Counted from the first letter of the stretch, positions 1 to 7,774 are shown. The stretch is 13,188 nt of DNA from Phycisphaerae bacterium SM23_33 (GCA_001303665.1 LJUF01000178.1:1-13188), one strand, 5' to 3'. Numbers and translations: made by a program. Notes: generated by a model from the letters alone, not told the origin.

Positions 1-1033
1 CAGGCGGCAGGTCCGAGCGCCGGACCAACTCATCCAGCGGCAATTCCATCGCGGTCAACTGCTTCATGATCTTGGCTTCGATGCACGTCAATTCCACCTC
101 CGGCTTGACCGGTTCGGTGGCGCCGGCGGCCTTGAGCGTGGCGCCGACCCGATCCAGCCGATCCAGGATGTCCTCCAGGTTCTGGACCAGGGCGGCGGCG
201 CCGTCGGCGATGAGCTGATTCGTCCCGGCGCTGAAGGGCGAGTCCACCCGACCGGGCAGGGCAAAGACCTCCTTAGCCTGTTCGACCGCCAGCCGGGCGG
301 TAATCAGCGAGCCGCTCCGCCGGGCCGCCTCAATCACCAGCACGCCCAGCGACATGCCGGCGATCATCCGGTTGCGCTGAGGGAAATTCCCGGCCTTTAC
401 GTCGATGCGCATGGGCAGTTCGCTGACGACGGCCCCGCGCCCTTCGTCCAGGATCTGCCGAAAGAGTTTCTGGTTGTCTGGCGGATAAAGTCGGGCCAAG
501 CCGCAGCCCATGACGGCGACGGTCCGGCCTCCGGCGGCCAGCGCCCCGCGGTGGGCGGCGGCGTCGATGCCTCGGGCCCCGCCGGAGATAACAGTAAAGC
601 CTGCCCGGCCCAGCAGTGAGCCAAAGCGTTCGGCCTGCTCCAGGCCGTAATACGTGCACCGGCGGGAGCCGACCACCGCCAGGGCCACGGCGTCGGCCTC
701 GATCAGCTCACCCAGCACGTACAGCACGGGCGGGGCGTCGCCGAGGTGCTTCAGGCCCGGGGGATAGCAGGGGTCCTCCAGGCACAGGATACTCGCCCCC
801 GCTTCTGAGGCGAGGGCCAACTCTTCGTCCACGGCGGCATCATCGACGGCCGCGATGGCCGCGGCCGTCTTGGCGCCGATGCCGTCGACTCGCTCCAGCC
901 CGCCGGGTGAGGCCCGAAAGACACCCTCGACGTCGCCGAAGCGATCCAGCAGTCGGCGGAAGGTCAGTGGGCCCACCCCTTCAGCGAGCCTCAGCCGCAG
1001 ATACATCCGCCGCTGCAACGAAAGGTCTCTCAT
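1..1033 (-). CDS. dprA: DNA processing protein DprA (Smf), 3' end cut by the window edge
   Basis: DprA binds single-stranded DNA in the cytoplasm and loads RecA onto it, which protects and recombines DNA taken up during transformation. 344 codons are visible. Residues about 44-62 form a helix-hairpin-helix stretch (ERVDGIGAKTAAAIAA). The Rossmann-like DprA core follows at about 118-280, with VVGSRR (120-125), SGGARGIDAAAH (150-161), AVMGCG (173-178), YPP (183-185), NFPQRNRMI (216-224), RRSGSLITA (238-246) and ALPGRVDSPFSAGTNQLI (258-275). The C-terminal winged-helix region has just begun (from about 317) where the sequence ends, so the gene is incomplete but not visibly broken. The ATG at 1033 gives a normal N-terminus; the upstream GCAGGGAAGCGGCGG offers only a weak ribosome site. 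It lies 126 bases after the secDF stop on the same strand. That spacer shows no clear terminator or promoter. Confidence 0.95.
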   Translation of the reverse strand, partial: MRDLSLQRRMYLRLRLAEGVGPLTFRRLLDRFGDVEGVFRASPGGLERVDGIGAKTAAAIAAVDDAAVDEELALASEAGASILCLEDPCYPPGLKHLGDAPPVLYVLGELIEADAVALAVVGSRRCTYYGLEQAERFGSLLGRAGFTVISGGARGIDAAAHRGALAAGGRTVAVMGCGLARLYPPDNQKLFRQILDEGRGAVVSELPMRIDVKAGNFPQRNRMIAGMSLGVLVIEAARRSGSLITARLAVEQAKEVFALPGRVDSPFSAGTNQLIADGAAALVQNLEDILDRLDRVGATLKAAGATEPVKPEVELTCIEAKIMKQLTAMELPLDELVRRSDLPP

Positions 1034-1159
1034 CCGCCGCTTCCCTGCTTCAGGAACTGGCCGTACAGACTAACAGGCAGCGGCCTGAAACGCCAGGGCC
1101 GGCACCCCGCCCGAGGCATCAGGCCGTCCGCACAGACAGGCCGCTTGCAGAGCCGGCGG

Positions 1160-4100
1160 CTACTTGGCCGCCGCCGGGGCGGCCCTCACTATGCCTCCGA
1201 CCAGCGCGTGTTTGAAGCCCAGCAGCAGCGGGCTGGCTATGGCGACCGACGAATACGTCCCGAAGATGACGCCCACCAGCAGGGCGTAGGTAAAGGGCCG
1301 GATGCCCGGCCCGCCGCCCACGTACATGGTGACGACGGCGATCAACGTGGTGAAGCTGGTCAGCAAGGTCCGGCTGATGGTCTGGTTGATGGACCGGTTC
1401 ACGGTGGCCTCGTCGATGCTGGTGAGCTTGCCACGGTTCTCGCGGATGCGGTCGAAGACGACGATGGTGTCGTTGACGGAGTAGCCGATGATGGTCAGGA
1501 ACGCCGCCACCACGGCCATGTCGATCCGAAAGGGCAGATCGATCAGCAGAGCCTTGCCGACGGCCGAGGCAGCCAGGTAGGTGCTGATCGCCATCATGCC
1601 CAGGGCAATCAGAACATCGTGGACCAGGCAGATGACCGCCGCCAGGCCCCAGCGGGCCGAACCGAACCGCAGCCACAGGTACAGAATGATCATCACCCAG
1701 CTGAGCACGAAGGCGAACCCCGCCCGCCAGGCCGTCTCCCCGGCGATCGTGGCGTCGAACTCCACCAGCGAGCCGATCGACCGCTCCCGGCCCATCGCGT
1801 CGGTAAGCAGCGTCAGCTCATTCGTAGCGAAGTTGTCCCACTCGGGGCGTTGCGTGTGGTAATTGATGTTGGGGTTGAGCACCAGCACGACGAAGGACCT
1901 GAAGCCCCCTCCGCCGGGGTCGGCCTCCAGGCCGATCACGCTGGTCTTGTTGAAGCCGAACCGCTCGAAGTCCGGCTGCGTGCGCATGGTGCGGATTCGG
2001 TCGGCCAGGTCGGGCTCGGTCAGGGGCGGGCTGACCTTCCGGACCGCGAACATCACCCCGCCGATCATGTCAACGAACTGGTCGCGCAGGCGCGGGCTGA
2101 CCTTCTCCGCAAACTCGCTGGAGATGTAGGTCATGCCGTCGTTGTCGCCGTCGACCTCGACCCTCAGGTCCGGCACCGGCCCGGACTTCTGCCGCTCGAA
2201 GCTCAGGCGGCCGCTCATCTCCAGGTCGGCGCCGAAGGCGGCCTGCACGGCCTGCTTCAGCAGGTCGGCCTTGGCCACGGTGGTGGCCACCTGGAAGGAT
2301 CGCTCGGGAAGCCGGCTGGCCAGTTCGTCCCGGGTCAGCTTGCCGTCGTTGTCGGCGTCCAGGTAGGCAAAATAAGCCGCCTCGCCCTTGCCGGCCGACC
2401 ATTCCCCCGCGTCGATGACGCCGTCAGCGTTGGCGTCGAACCGGTCCAGCGCCTCTTTGACCTTTTCGCGATTGACCAGGGTCTCGACCTTGGCCGTCTC
2501 GGCAATTCGCTTGAAGGCGTCGGCCTCTTCCTTACCGGGGCTGGCCTGGGTGGCGAGTCTCTCGGCCGCGGCCCGGACCACGCCCTCGACGATGCCCCGC
2601 GCCGGCAGGACCTCCTTGCCTTCCAGGTCGTGGATCATCGCCCCGGGCTTGAAGGTCAAGCTCGCCTGCGTCCCGGAGCTGAACTCCAGGCCGAGCACGT
2701 CCTTGCCCTGACGCGTCAGCGACACGATGCCCGCCGCCAGCAGCAGCGCCGAAGCCGCCCAGAAGATCCGGCGCTTGGCCATCCAGTTGATCTTCGGCGT
2801 GCCGATGAACGCCAGCATGCGGATGCGGCGCTTCACGAAACCAATCTCCACCAGCAGCTGGAAGATCCAGCGCGTCACGACCAGGGCGGTGAACAGGCTG
2901 AACATCACGCCTAGCCCCAGTGTAATGGCAAAGCCGCGGACCTCTTCCGTGCCCACCCAGCCGAGGATCAAACAGGTGATCAGCGTGGTGGCGTTGCTGT
3001 CCAGAATGGCGCTGGCGGCGTTGGAGTAGGCGTTGCGGATGGCCATGCGCATCGACTGCGTCTTGGCCTGCTCCTCCCGCAGCCGCTCGTAGATCAGCAC
3101 GTTGGCGTCCACCGCCATGCCAATGGTCAGGATCACCCCCGCGATGCCCGGCAGTGTGAAGACCGCCTCGATAAAGCTCATCGCCCCCAGCACCAGCACC
3201 AGGTTCATCACCAGCGCCATGTCGGCGATGGCGCCGGCGGCGAGGTAGTACACCAGCATGAACGCGGCCACGAAGATCAGGCCCCACACGGCGGCCCGGA
3301 TGCCGGCCCGCCGGTTGTCCGCCCCGATGCTGGGCTCGATGGTCTTCTCGCTGACCGGATCGGGGTTGACCTGCCTCCTGAGGGCGCCGGCGTTGAGCGT
3401 CCGCACCAGCTCGTCCACCTCCGTACGCGTGAAATCCCCGCTTTCGATGATGCCTTTATCGTAAATGGTCGCCTGGATGACCGGGGCCGAATAGACCTCG
3501 TCGTCCAGGAGGATGGCCATGTACCGGCCCTTGTTGGCGCTGGTGAGCACACCCATGCGCTTGGCGCCGGAAGGGTCAAGGTCGAACCCAACGGCTGGTC
3601 TGTTGATGCGGTCCAACGTCGGGCGGGCCGTCAGCTTCCAGGAGCCCTCCTCGCCGGTCTGCAGCATCATGAAATCAGCATCGTGATACAGCAGCATGAA
3701 CTTCTTGCCGGCGTACTTGGTGATGACCAGATCCGGGCTCAGCCCTTCACCTTCCCCGCGGACGGGGAACCACTGAAAGCGATCGTTTCGGCTTCGTCCG
3801 GCCAGGGGGCCCTCCGTGGCCAGTTGTTCCAGGAGTCTCTGATACTCCAGGTCGGTCAGTTCGGTCCCGCGCTGGGCACCCGGCAGGGTCGCGGCGATCC
3901 GGAACTCCAGCACGCCCGCCCGGGCGATCATCCGCTTCAGGTCGGCCGGGTCATCCAGCCCCATGCGCCGCTCGGCCCAGCGCTCGTAGGCCGCCACAAC
4001 CTCCTTCAACTGATGCCGCCGCAGAGGGTAGGTCTCGTACAGCTTGTCCAACTGTTGCTTGTAGTCGCTGGCGCGGGCCTTCCGCCGCTTTGGGATCATC

Positions 4101-4858
4101 TTCGTGGCCTCGGCCCGGGGCACGTAAAGCGTCAGGGCCAGCCGGAGGCTTTCCACGTTGACGTTGGCCTGGAACAGCTTTCTCTCCACCTCGAAGTAGG
4201 CAACGGCGGCGTTATCCACCTCGTCCTGCGCGGCCTGAAGCTGTTGGGGCGTGGCGCTGCCCTTGGCCCTTATCTCGGCCAGCTTCTTCTCGGCCTGCTT
4301 CGCGGCGTCGGAGGCCCGGCCGACCTCCCTGAGCGTCTCGGCCCGGGCGCGGGTGAAGTCAGCGATCTCGGCCCGCGCCCCTTCCCGGTCGGGGCCTTGC
4401 AGTCCATCGATCTGCCGGAGGAGGCTGCCCTGGAGTGTCTTGTCGATTTCGTCTATGGCCTTTTCCCGTTCGCCGCCTTGCAGGGCGACGATCCGGCGGA
4501 CCTGACTGCGCTGGACATTGCTCCTTTCCAGCTCCTCCACCCCGCGCAGGTACGCCTCCTTGGCCTTGCGGGCCTCTTCGGTGCCCATGGGCATGCGGAC
4601 CTCGAAACGGTTGGTCCCCACCGGCTTCCATTCCAGTGAAGCCGTCCCGGTCGGGTCCACGCGTCTTTTCAGGACCCTGATGGCCTGCTGAACCGTCTCG
4701 CGACCTTCGTTCTTGCCCAGTTGAACCTCGAAGGTCAGGATGTGCCCGCCTTTCAGGTCGATGCCCTGACGCAGCTCTTTGGCCCAGATGGCATAGATCG
4801 CCAGTAGCAGCAACAGCCCCACGAACGCCAATTTCCAGCCGAGATTCTTCGGTTGCAT
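1160..4858 (-). CDS. secDF: Protein translocase SecD-SecF fusion with a long helical insert and an EF-hand pair
   Basis: This inner-membrane accessory of the SecYEG channel uses the ion-motive force to pull exported proteins across. It has 1232 residues, against roughly 940 for E. coli SecD plus SecF together. SecD half: TM1 at about 10-26, the GIDLKGG motif (32-38), a periplasmic domain to about 520, then TM2-TM6, with the TM4 signature GMAVDANVLIYERLREE around Asp584. SecF half: TM7 about 708-727, the GLEFSSGTQ motif, a periplasmic region to about 1042, then TM8-TM12, with GYSVNDTIVVFDRIREN around Asp1130. Two segments are extra. Residues about 100-300 are charged, helical and coiled-coil-like, inserted between FEVRMP (85-90) and GVLEFRI (315-321). 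Residues 808-819 and 834-845 are two canonical EF-hand loops in the SecF periplasmic domain. The ATG at 4858 is preceded by GAGG with a 5-base spacer. TM limits are estimates by eye. Confidence 0.97.
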   Translation of the reverse strand: MQPKNLGWKLAFVGLLLLLAIYAIWAKELRQGIDLKGGHILTFEVQLGKNEGRETVQQAIRVLKRRVDPTGTASLEWKPVGTNRFEVRMPMGTEEARKAKEAYLRGVEELERSNVQRSQVRRIVALQGGEREKAIDEIDKTLQGSLLRQIDGLQGPDREGARAEIADFTRARAETLREVGRASDAAKQAEKKLAEIRAKGSATPQQLQAAQDEVDNAAVAYFEVERKLFQANVNVESLRLALTLYVPRAEATKMIPKRRKARASDYKQQLDKLYETYPLRRHQLKEVVAAYERWAERRMGLDDPADLKRMIARAGVLEFRIAATLPGAQRGTELTDLEYQRLLEQLATEGPLAGRSRNDRFQWFPVRGEGEGLSPDLVITKYAGKKFMLLYHDADFMMLQTGEEGSWKLTARPTLDRINRPAVGFDLDPSGAKRMGVLTSANKGRYMAILLDDEVYSAPVIQATIYDKGIIESGDFTRTEVDELVRTLNAGALRRQVNPDPVSEKTIEPSIGADNRRAGIRAAVWGLIFVAAFMLVYYLAAGAIADMALVMNLVLVLGAMSFIEAVFTLPGIAGVILTIGMAVDANVLIYERLREEQAKTQSMRMAIRNAYSNAASAILDSNATTLITCLILGWVGTEEVRGFAITLGLGVMFSLFTALVVTRWIFQLLVEIGFVKRRIRMLAFIGTPKINWMAKRRIFWAASALLLAAGIVSLTRQGKDVLGLEFSSGTQASLTFKPGAMIHDLEGKEVLPARGIVEGVVRAAAERLATQASPGKEEADAFKRIAETAKVETLVNREKVKEALDRFDANADGVIDAGEWSAGKGEAAYFAYLDADNDGKLTRDELASRLPERSFQVATTVAKADLLKQAVQAAFGADLEMSGRLSFERQKSGPVPDLRVEVDGDNDGMTYISSEFAEKVSPRLRDQFVDMIGGVMFAVRKVSPPLTEPDLADRIRTMRTQPDFERFGFNKTSVIGLEADPGGGGFRSFVVLVLNPNINYHTQRPEWDNFATNELTLLTDAMGRERSIGSLVEFDATIAGETAWRAGFAFVLSWVMIILYLWLRFGSARWGLAAVICLVHDVLIALGMMAISTYLAASAVGKALLIDLPFRIDMAVVAAFLTIIGYSVNDTIVVFDRIRENRGKLTSIDEATVNRSINQTISRTLLTSFTTLIAVVTMYVGGGPGIRPFTYALLVGVIFGTYSSVAIASPLLLGFKHALVGGIVRAAPAAAK

Positions 4859-5049
4859 GACAACCTCGTATCCAAGTTCACCATCAGCGGCGAACTATGA
4901 TCAAAGTCAAGCCCCGGTCCAGCTCCGACCGGGCAGGCCGGCCCGACGGCATCTCCCGCCACGCCGCCGGCGCGCCGGCCCATTCCGCCGAATGGAAACC
5001 GCATCGGTCCGGTAAAACCGTTATCGGCAGGACGGCCTTGGGCGACGTT

Positions 5050-5268
5050 TCATCTCTTATCGGAGTTTCTCCCCAGATTGCTGGCGTCTCTTCGTCGCCG
5101 GCGCCGTCGGGGATCACCGCGCCTGGGCTGAAGCTGAAAGGCCACTCGCGTGCCGAAGCGTATCTCCTGGCCCCAACCGCGCCTGCCGGCCAGAGACAGG
5201 GCGGCGATGCCTACCGCTACCAGCAGGACCGCCAACGCCAGTAACAACGAGAGATTCTGCGCCTGCAT
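5050..5268 (-). CDS. Doubtful small membrane-anchored protein upstream of secDF, possibly frameshifted
   Basis: I do not recognise this 72-residue frame. Residues about 6-27 form a convincing single N-terminal membrane helix (LSLLLALAVLLVAVGIAALS) followed by RR, so at least the 5' half looks like a real secDF-operon membrane protein. The second half decays into an arginine run (RRGDPRRRRRRRD), which is typical of GC-rich DNA read out of frame. An overlapping frame on the same strand (5117 down to 4884) reads an acidic, linker-like sequence (IPDGAGDEETPAIWGETP) and stops 25 bases before secDF. Skipping one base in the overlap would join the two into one protein of about 127 residues. The true product may therefore be longer, with a sequencing error, a pseudogene or a real frameshift in between. 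The upstream GAGAG is a weak ribosome site. Confidence 0.4.
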   Translation of the reverse strand: MQAQNLSLLLALAVLLVAVGIAALSLAGRRGWGQEIRFGTRVAFQLQPRRGDPRRRRRRRDASNLGRNSDKR

Positions 5269-5396
5269 AATCGACTCTCGGCAAAGGGCAATGACGGTTC
5301 AGAATCAGTTCCCGGACGCGGCCGCGCTCGGAACGTTCGACGAGGAACCCAGTGGGGCGAAGCCCGAGCCGATTCCCGCCACGATGGGGTTTGGGA

Positions 5397-5912
5397 TTAC
5401 GCAGGAGGCCCGCGGGATGCGCGCACGGGCGGAGCCGCTAGGCCCACGACGGTCGGGGTCTGCTCCGGCAGGGTCGGGCTCCGCGAAAGGACCCCGGGCT
5501 CAGCCGGCGGGTTCAGCACGGCGGCCGGGGGGGCCCCGCGCGCGGGGCGCCGTGGATCGTCAATTACGGCCGGACGGCACGAGACGGCCTTCATCTGGCC
5601 CGCGGCCGAATGCAAGCCGAAGCGCAGCTTCACGCCAGCCGCGCTAGCCGCTCGCCACAGCGCTTCCAGGGCCGCGACCAGGTCCCCCTGCACCCGAGCC
5701 GAAATCTCCAACCAATGCGCCCGCCCCTCCGAAACAACGCGGACCTGCACCCCCGAAACCTCCGCAGCGGCTCGCAGCGCCTTCAGCTGGTCGGCCTCGG
5801 CCGACAGAACCTCAACCCGCACCGCGGGCGCGGCAGTCCTGTCAGCCGCTCGAAGCGGATAGGCGCCCAACAGTGCCGCTACCATCAATGTCGAGCCAAC
5901 GCGACGTTTCAT
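5397..5912 (-). CDS. Small exported protein of unknown function, between yajC and secDF
   Basis: I do not recognise this 171-residue protein. Residues 1-23 look like a Sec signal peptide: a basic MKRR start, a hydrophobic core (STLMVAALLGAYPL) and RAAD at the likely cleavage site. Residues about 30-100 look like a small folded alpha/beta domain: strand VRVEVLSA, helix ADQLKALRAAAEVSG, strand VQVRVVSEG, strand HWLEISARV, helix GDLVAALEALWRAASAAG, strand VKLRFGL. The rest, from about 110, is rich in Pro, Ala and Arg and probably disordered. The ATG at 5912 lies three bases past the yajC stop, with only a weak ribosome site, so it is probably translationally coupled to yajC. Its position in the tgt-yajC-secDF cluster suggests a periplasmic partner of the Sec machinery, but that rests on location only. 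Confidence 0.65.
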   Translation of the reverse strand: MKRRVGSTLMVAALLGAYPLRAADRTAAPAVRVEVLSAEADQLKALRAAAEVSGVQVRVVSEGRAHWLEISARVQGDLVAALEALWRAASAAGVKLRFGLHSAAGQMKAVSCRPAVIDDPRRPARGAPPAAVLNPPAEPGVLSRSPTLPEQTPTVVGLAAPPVRASRGPPA

Positions 5913-5915
5913 CGC

Positions 5916-6482
5916 CTATGGGGACGTTGTCCCGCTCTCTTGGCGTCTCTGGGCTTCCCGGGCGTCCTCGGCCTTGGCCAGGTCGCCAACGCCCCGTATG
6001 CCCCAGCGGGCGAACTTCATCCGCACGTTGGAGGACTCGTCCACCTTGACGGTAATCTCATCCCCCTTGACTTCCATCACCGTCCCGACGATCCCGCCGA
6101 TGGAGACGACCTTATCGCCCTTCTTGAGGTTCTCAAGCATTTCCTTGCGGCGCTGCTGTTCTTTCCTCCGGCCGCGGCCCGTCCAGAAAATCAGCAGCAG
6201 AAAGCCGCCCAGCATCAGGACCAGCCAGTAGTTCCCAAACAGCCCGCGGAGGCCCCCGGGTGGGTGCTTTTCGGGTTCTGTGGTCGGCTCTTCGCCAGGG
6301 CCTGCCTGCCCGGCGGGCTGATCGGGCTCCACGACGCCTTCGCCCGCCCCCGATGGGCCCGGCTTGTCGGGCTCAACGACAGTTCCTCCGCCCACAGGGG
6401 ACGTTTCCTGCGCCGTCACGATCGCCCCGGCCGCAAGAAAAGCTGCGGAAGCCAGAACTATCGCCAACATTCGAATGAGCAT
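5916..6482 (-). CDS. yajC: Sec translocon accessory protein YajC, with a signal peptide and a proline/glutamate-rich linker
   Basis: YajC is the small inner-membrane partner of SecDF in the holotranslocon. From the ATG at 6482 it has 188 residues; E. coli YajC has about 110. An N-terminal signal peptide-like segment (about 1-24, ending AIVTAQ) is followed by a Pro/Gly/Glu linker (26-80), a membrane helix (about 84-100, YWLVLMLGGFLLLIFW), a basic stretch (GRGRRKEQQRRKE) and the YajC core: MLENLKKGDKVVSIGG (115-130), IVGTVMEVKGDEITVKVDE, then NVRMKFAR. Three in-frame ATGs are possible: 6536, 6506 and 6482. I chose 6482 because the signal peptide begins there cleanly, AAGGG lies 8 bases upstream, and a candidate promoter at 6538-6566 would start transcription after 6536. 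It lies 194 bases after tgt and three bases before the next gene. Confidence 0.92.
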   Translation of the reverse strand: MLIRMLAIVLASAAFLAAGAIVTAQETSPVGGGTVVEPDKPGPSGAGEGVVEPDQPAGQAGPGEEPTTEPEKHPPGGLRGLFGNYWLVLMLGGFLLLIFWTGRGRRKEQQRRKEMLENLKKGDKVVSIGGIVGTVMEVKGDEITVKVDESSNVRMKFARWGIRGVGDLAKAEDAREAQRRQESGTTSP

Positions 6483-6537
6483 ACGCAAAGCCCTTTCGGT
6501 TGCCATGCCTGTCAACTCAACAAAGCTCTGAGCCATT

Positions 6538-6566
6538 ATTGTCTGTTCCCCCGGGGCAGCGGTCAA
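6538..6566 (-). promoter_or_regulatory. Candidate sigma-70-like promoter for yajC and the Sec genes
   Basis: Read on the minus strand, TTGACC (6566-6561) is followed after exactly 17 bases by GACAAT (6543-6538). This matches five of six -35 positions and four of six -10 positions of the general bacterial consensus. It lies in the spacer between tgt and yajC and would start transcription near 6531. If real, yajC, the two small genes and secDF could be transcribed without tgt, and the 6536 ATG could not be used from this transcript. Planctomycete promoters are poorly characterised, so this is a weak call. Confidence 0.3.
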
Positions 6567-6676
6567 CACCAAAACGCCCTGCAGGCGGGCCAGCCGCCGG
6601 CCTCCCGCCTGGGGCAGGCTGAAGGACCCCACCTGTCGGGAAGCAGAATTCGCTCGCGGACCGCCTCGCCGGCTCC

Positions 6677-7774
6677 TCAAACCATCCCGGCGGACCATTG
6701 CTCCGCCCGCCGGGGGAGGTCCCCGGCGGCAATCGCCTGGCGGATGGCCGCGGTAAACCGGGCAAAGAACGTCAGGTTGTGGATCGTCACCAGCGTCGGG
6801 CCGAGCATCTCCTCGGACAGGAAGTAGTGCCGGATGGCCGCCCGCGGGAAGTTCCGACAGGCATAGCAGGGGCAACCGTCCTCGATCGGCCCACAGTCGC
6901 GGGTGAAGGCGGCGTTGCGGAGCCTGAGCCTGCCCGTCCAGGTGAAGGCCTGGGCGTTGCGGGCGTTGCGGGTGGGAAGGACGCAGTCGAACATGTCCAC
7001 GCCGCTGGCGACGGCGGCGAGGATGTCCCTCGGCTCGCCCACGCCCATCAGGTACCGCGGCCTGTCCGCGGGCAGCTGCACCATTCGATCGTGCCCTTCG
7101 CCGACGCTCAGTCCGCCGATAGCGTAGCCGGGCAGGTCGAGGGCGACGATCCGCTTGGCCGATTCGGCCCGCAGGTCGGCATGGACGCCTCCCTGCTGAA
7201 TGCCGAACAGCGCCTGGGGATGTCCTGAGTGGGCAAGCCGGCCGAAGTCTTCCCACGCCTTTCTGCAGCGGGCGGCCCAATCCGCGCTGCGGCGCACGGC
7301 GGCCGCCACGTCCTGCCTGGAAGCGTCGCCCGGCGGGCATTCGTCCAGCTGCATGATGATGTCGGCGCCCAGCCGAACCTGGACGTCGATGCAGATCTCC
7401 GGCGTCAGCTCCACCGCGGCCCCGTCGATGTGGGACTGGAATGTCACGCCGTCGTCGCAGACCGTGCGCCGCTGGGCGAGCGAGAAGACCTGATACCCCC
7501 CGCTGTCGGTCAGGATGGGGCCGTCCCAGGCCATCATGCGGTGCAGCCCGCCCAGGGCGGCCACCACCTCCGCGCCCGGCCGAAGCATCAGGTGATAGGC
7601 GTTGGCCAGCACCATCTGCACGCCCGTCTCGCGAAGCTGGGCGGATGTGACGCCCTTAACCGTCCCGGCCGTGCCACAGGGCATGAATACCGGCGTGGCC
7701 ACCTCACCGTGCGCAGTCCGCAGCACGCTGGCCCGGGCCTTGCCGCAGGTTTGCTGAACCGTGAATTCAACCAT
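6677..7774 (-). CDS. tgt: Queuine/preQ1 tRNA-guanine transglycosylase
   Basis: This cytoplasmic enzyme exchanges guanine-34 in the anticodon of Asn, Asp, His and Tyr tRNAs for preQ1, the committed step of queuosine formation. Its 365 residues match the usual length. The active-site Asp is in ILTDSGGYQVFSL (Asp90). The nucleophilic Asp is in MFDCVLPTRNARNAQAF (Asp263). GIQQGG (191-196) and GGLSVGE (220-226) form the substrate pocket; many bacterial enzymes read GIVQGG at the first of these. The structural zinc site is complete: Cys301, Cys303, Cys306 (CPCYAC) and His332 (TIHNL). The ATG at 7774 gives the expected N-terminus (MVEFTVQQTCGKARAS), but the 20 bases before it hold no purine-rich ribosome site. 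The gene starts 50 bases after the metalloprotease stop on the same strand with no evident terminator between, so read-through is possible. Confidence 0.98.
   Translation of the reverse strand: MVEFTVQQTCGKARASVLRTAHGEVATPVFMPCGTAGTVKGVTSAQLRETGVQMVLANAYHLMLRPGAEVVAALGGLHRMMAWDGPILTDSGGYQVFSLAQRRTVCDDGVTFQSHIDGAAVELTPEICIDVQVRLGADIIMQLDECPPGDASRQDVAAAVRRSADWAARCRKAWEDFGRLAHSGHPQALFGIQQGGVHADLRAESAKRIVALDLPGYAIGGLSVGEGHDRMVQLPADRPRYLMGVGEPRDILAAVASGVDMFDCVLPTRNARNAQAFTWTGRLRLRNAAFTRDCGPIEDGCPCYACRNFPRAAIRHYFLSEEMLGPTLVTIHNLTFFARFTAAIRQAIAAGDLPRRAEQWSAGMV

Noticed and set aside
1145..2914. Long open frame on the plus strand opposite secDF (589 codons)
   Set aside because: It is antisense to the clear SecF sequence and reads as repetitive D/H/G/R/Q-rich protein with no domain; a by-product of GC-rich third positions.
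3683..4639. Open frame on the plus strand opposite the SecD part (318 codons)
   Set aside because: Antisense shadow of secDF, low-complexity Leu/Gly/Pro composition, no motif and no ribosome site.
4968..4981. GCCGGCGCGCCGGC palindrome upstream of secDF as a terminator
   Set aside because: Only 14 bp, no T-run follows on either strand, and such GC palindromes are expected by chance at this base composition.
6483..6536. Longer YajC starting at 6536 or 6506
   Set aside because: Possible, but the extra residues precede a complete signal peptide, codon use there is not GC-biased, and a candidate promoter overlaps the 6536 start; kept only as alternatives.
5610..6827. Open frame on the plus strand crossing the 171-residue gene, yajC and the tgt end (405 codons)
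   Set aside because: It runs opposite three genes that have recognisable signals and families, and shows no coherent domain.
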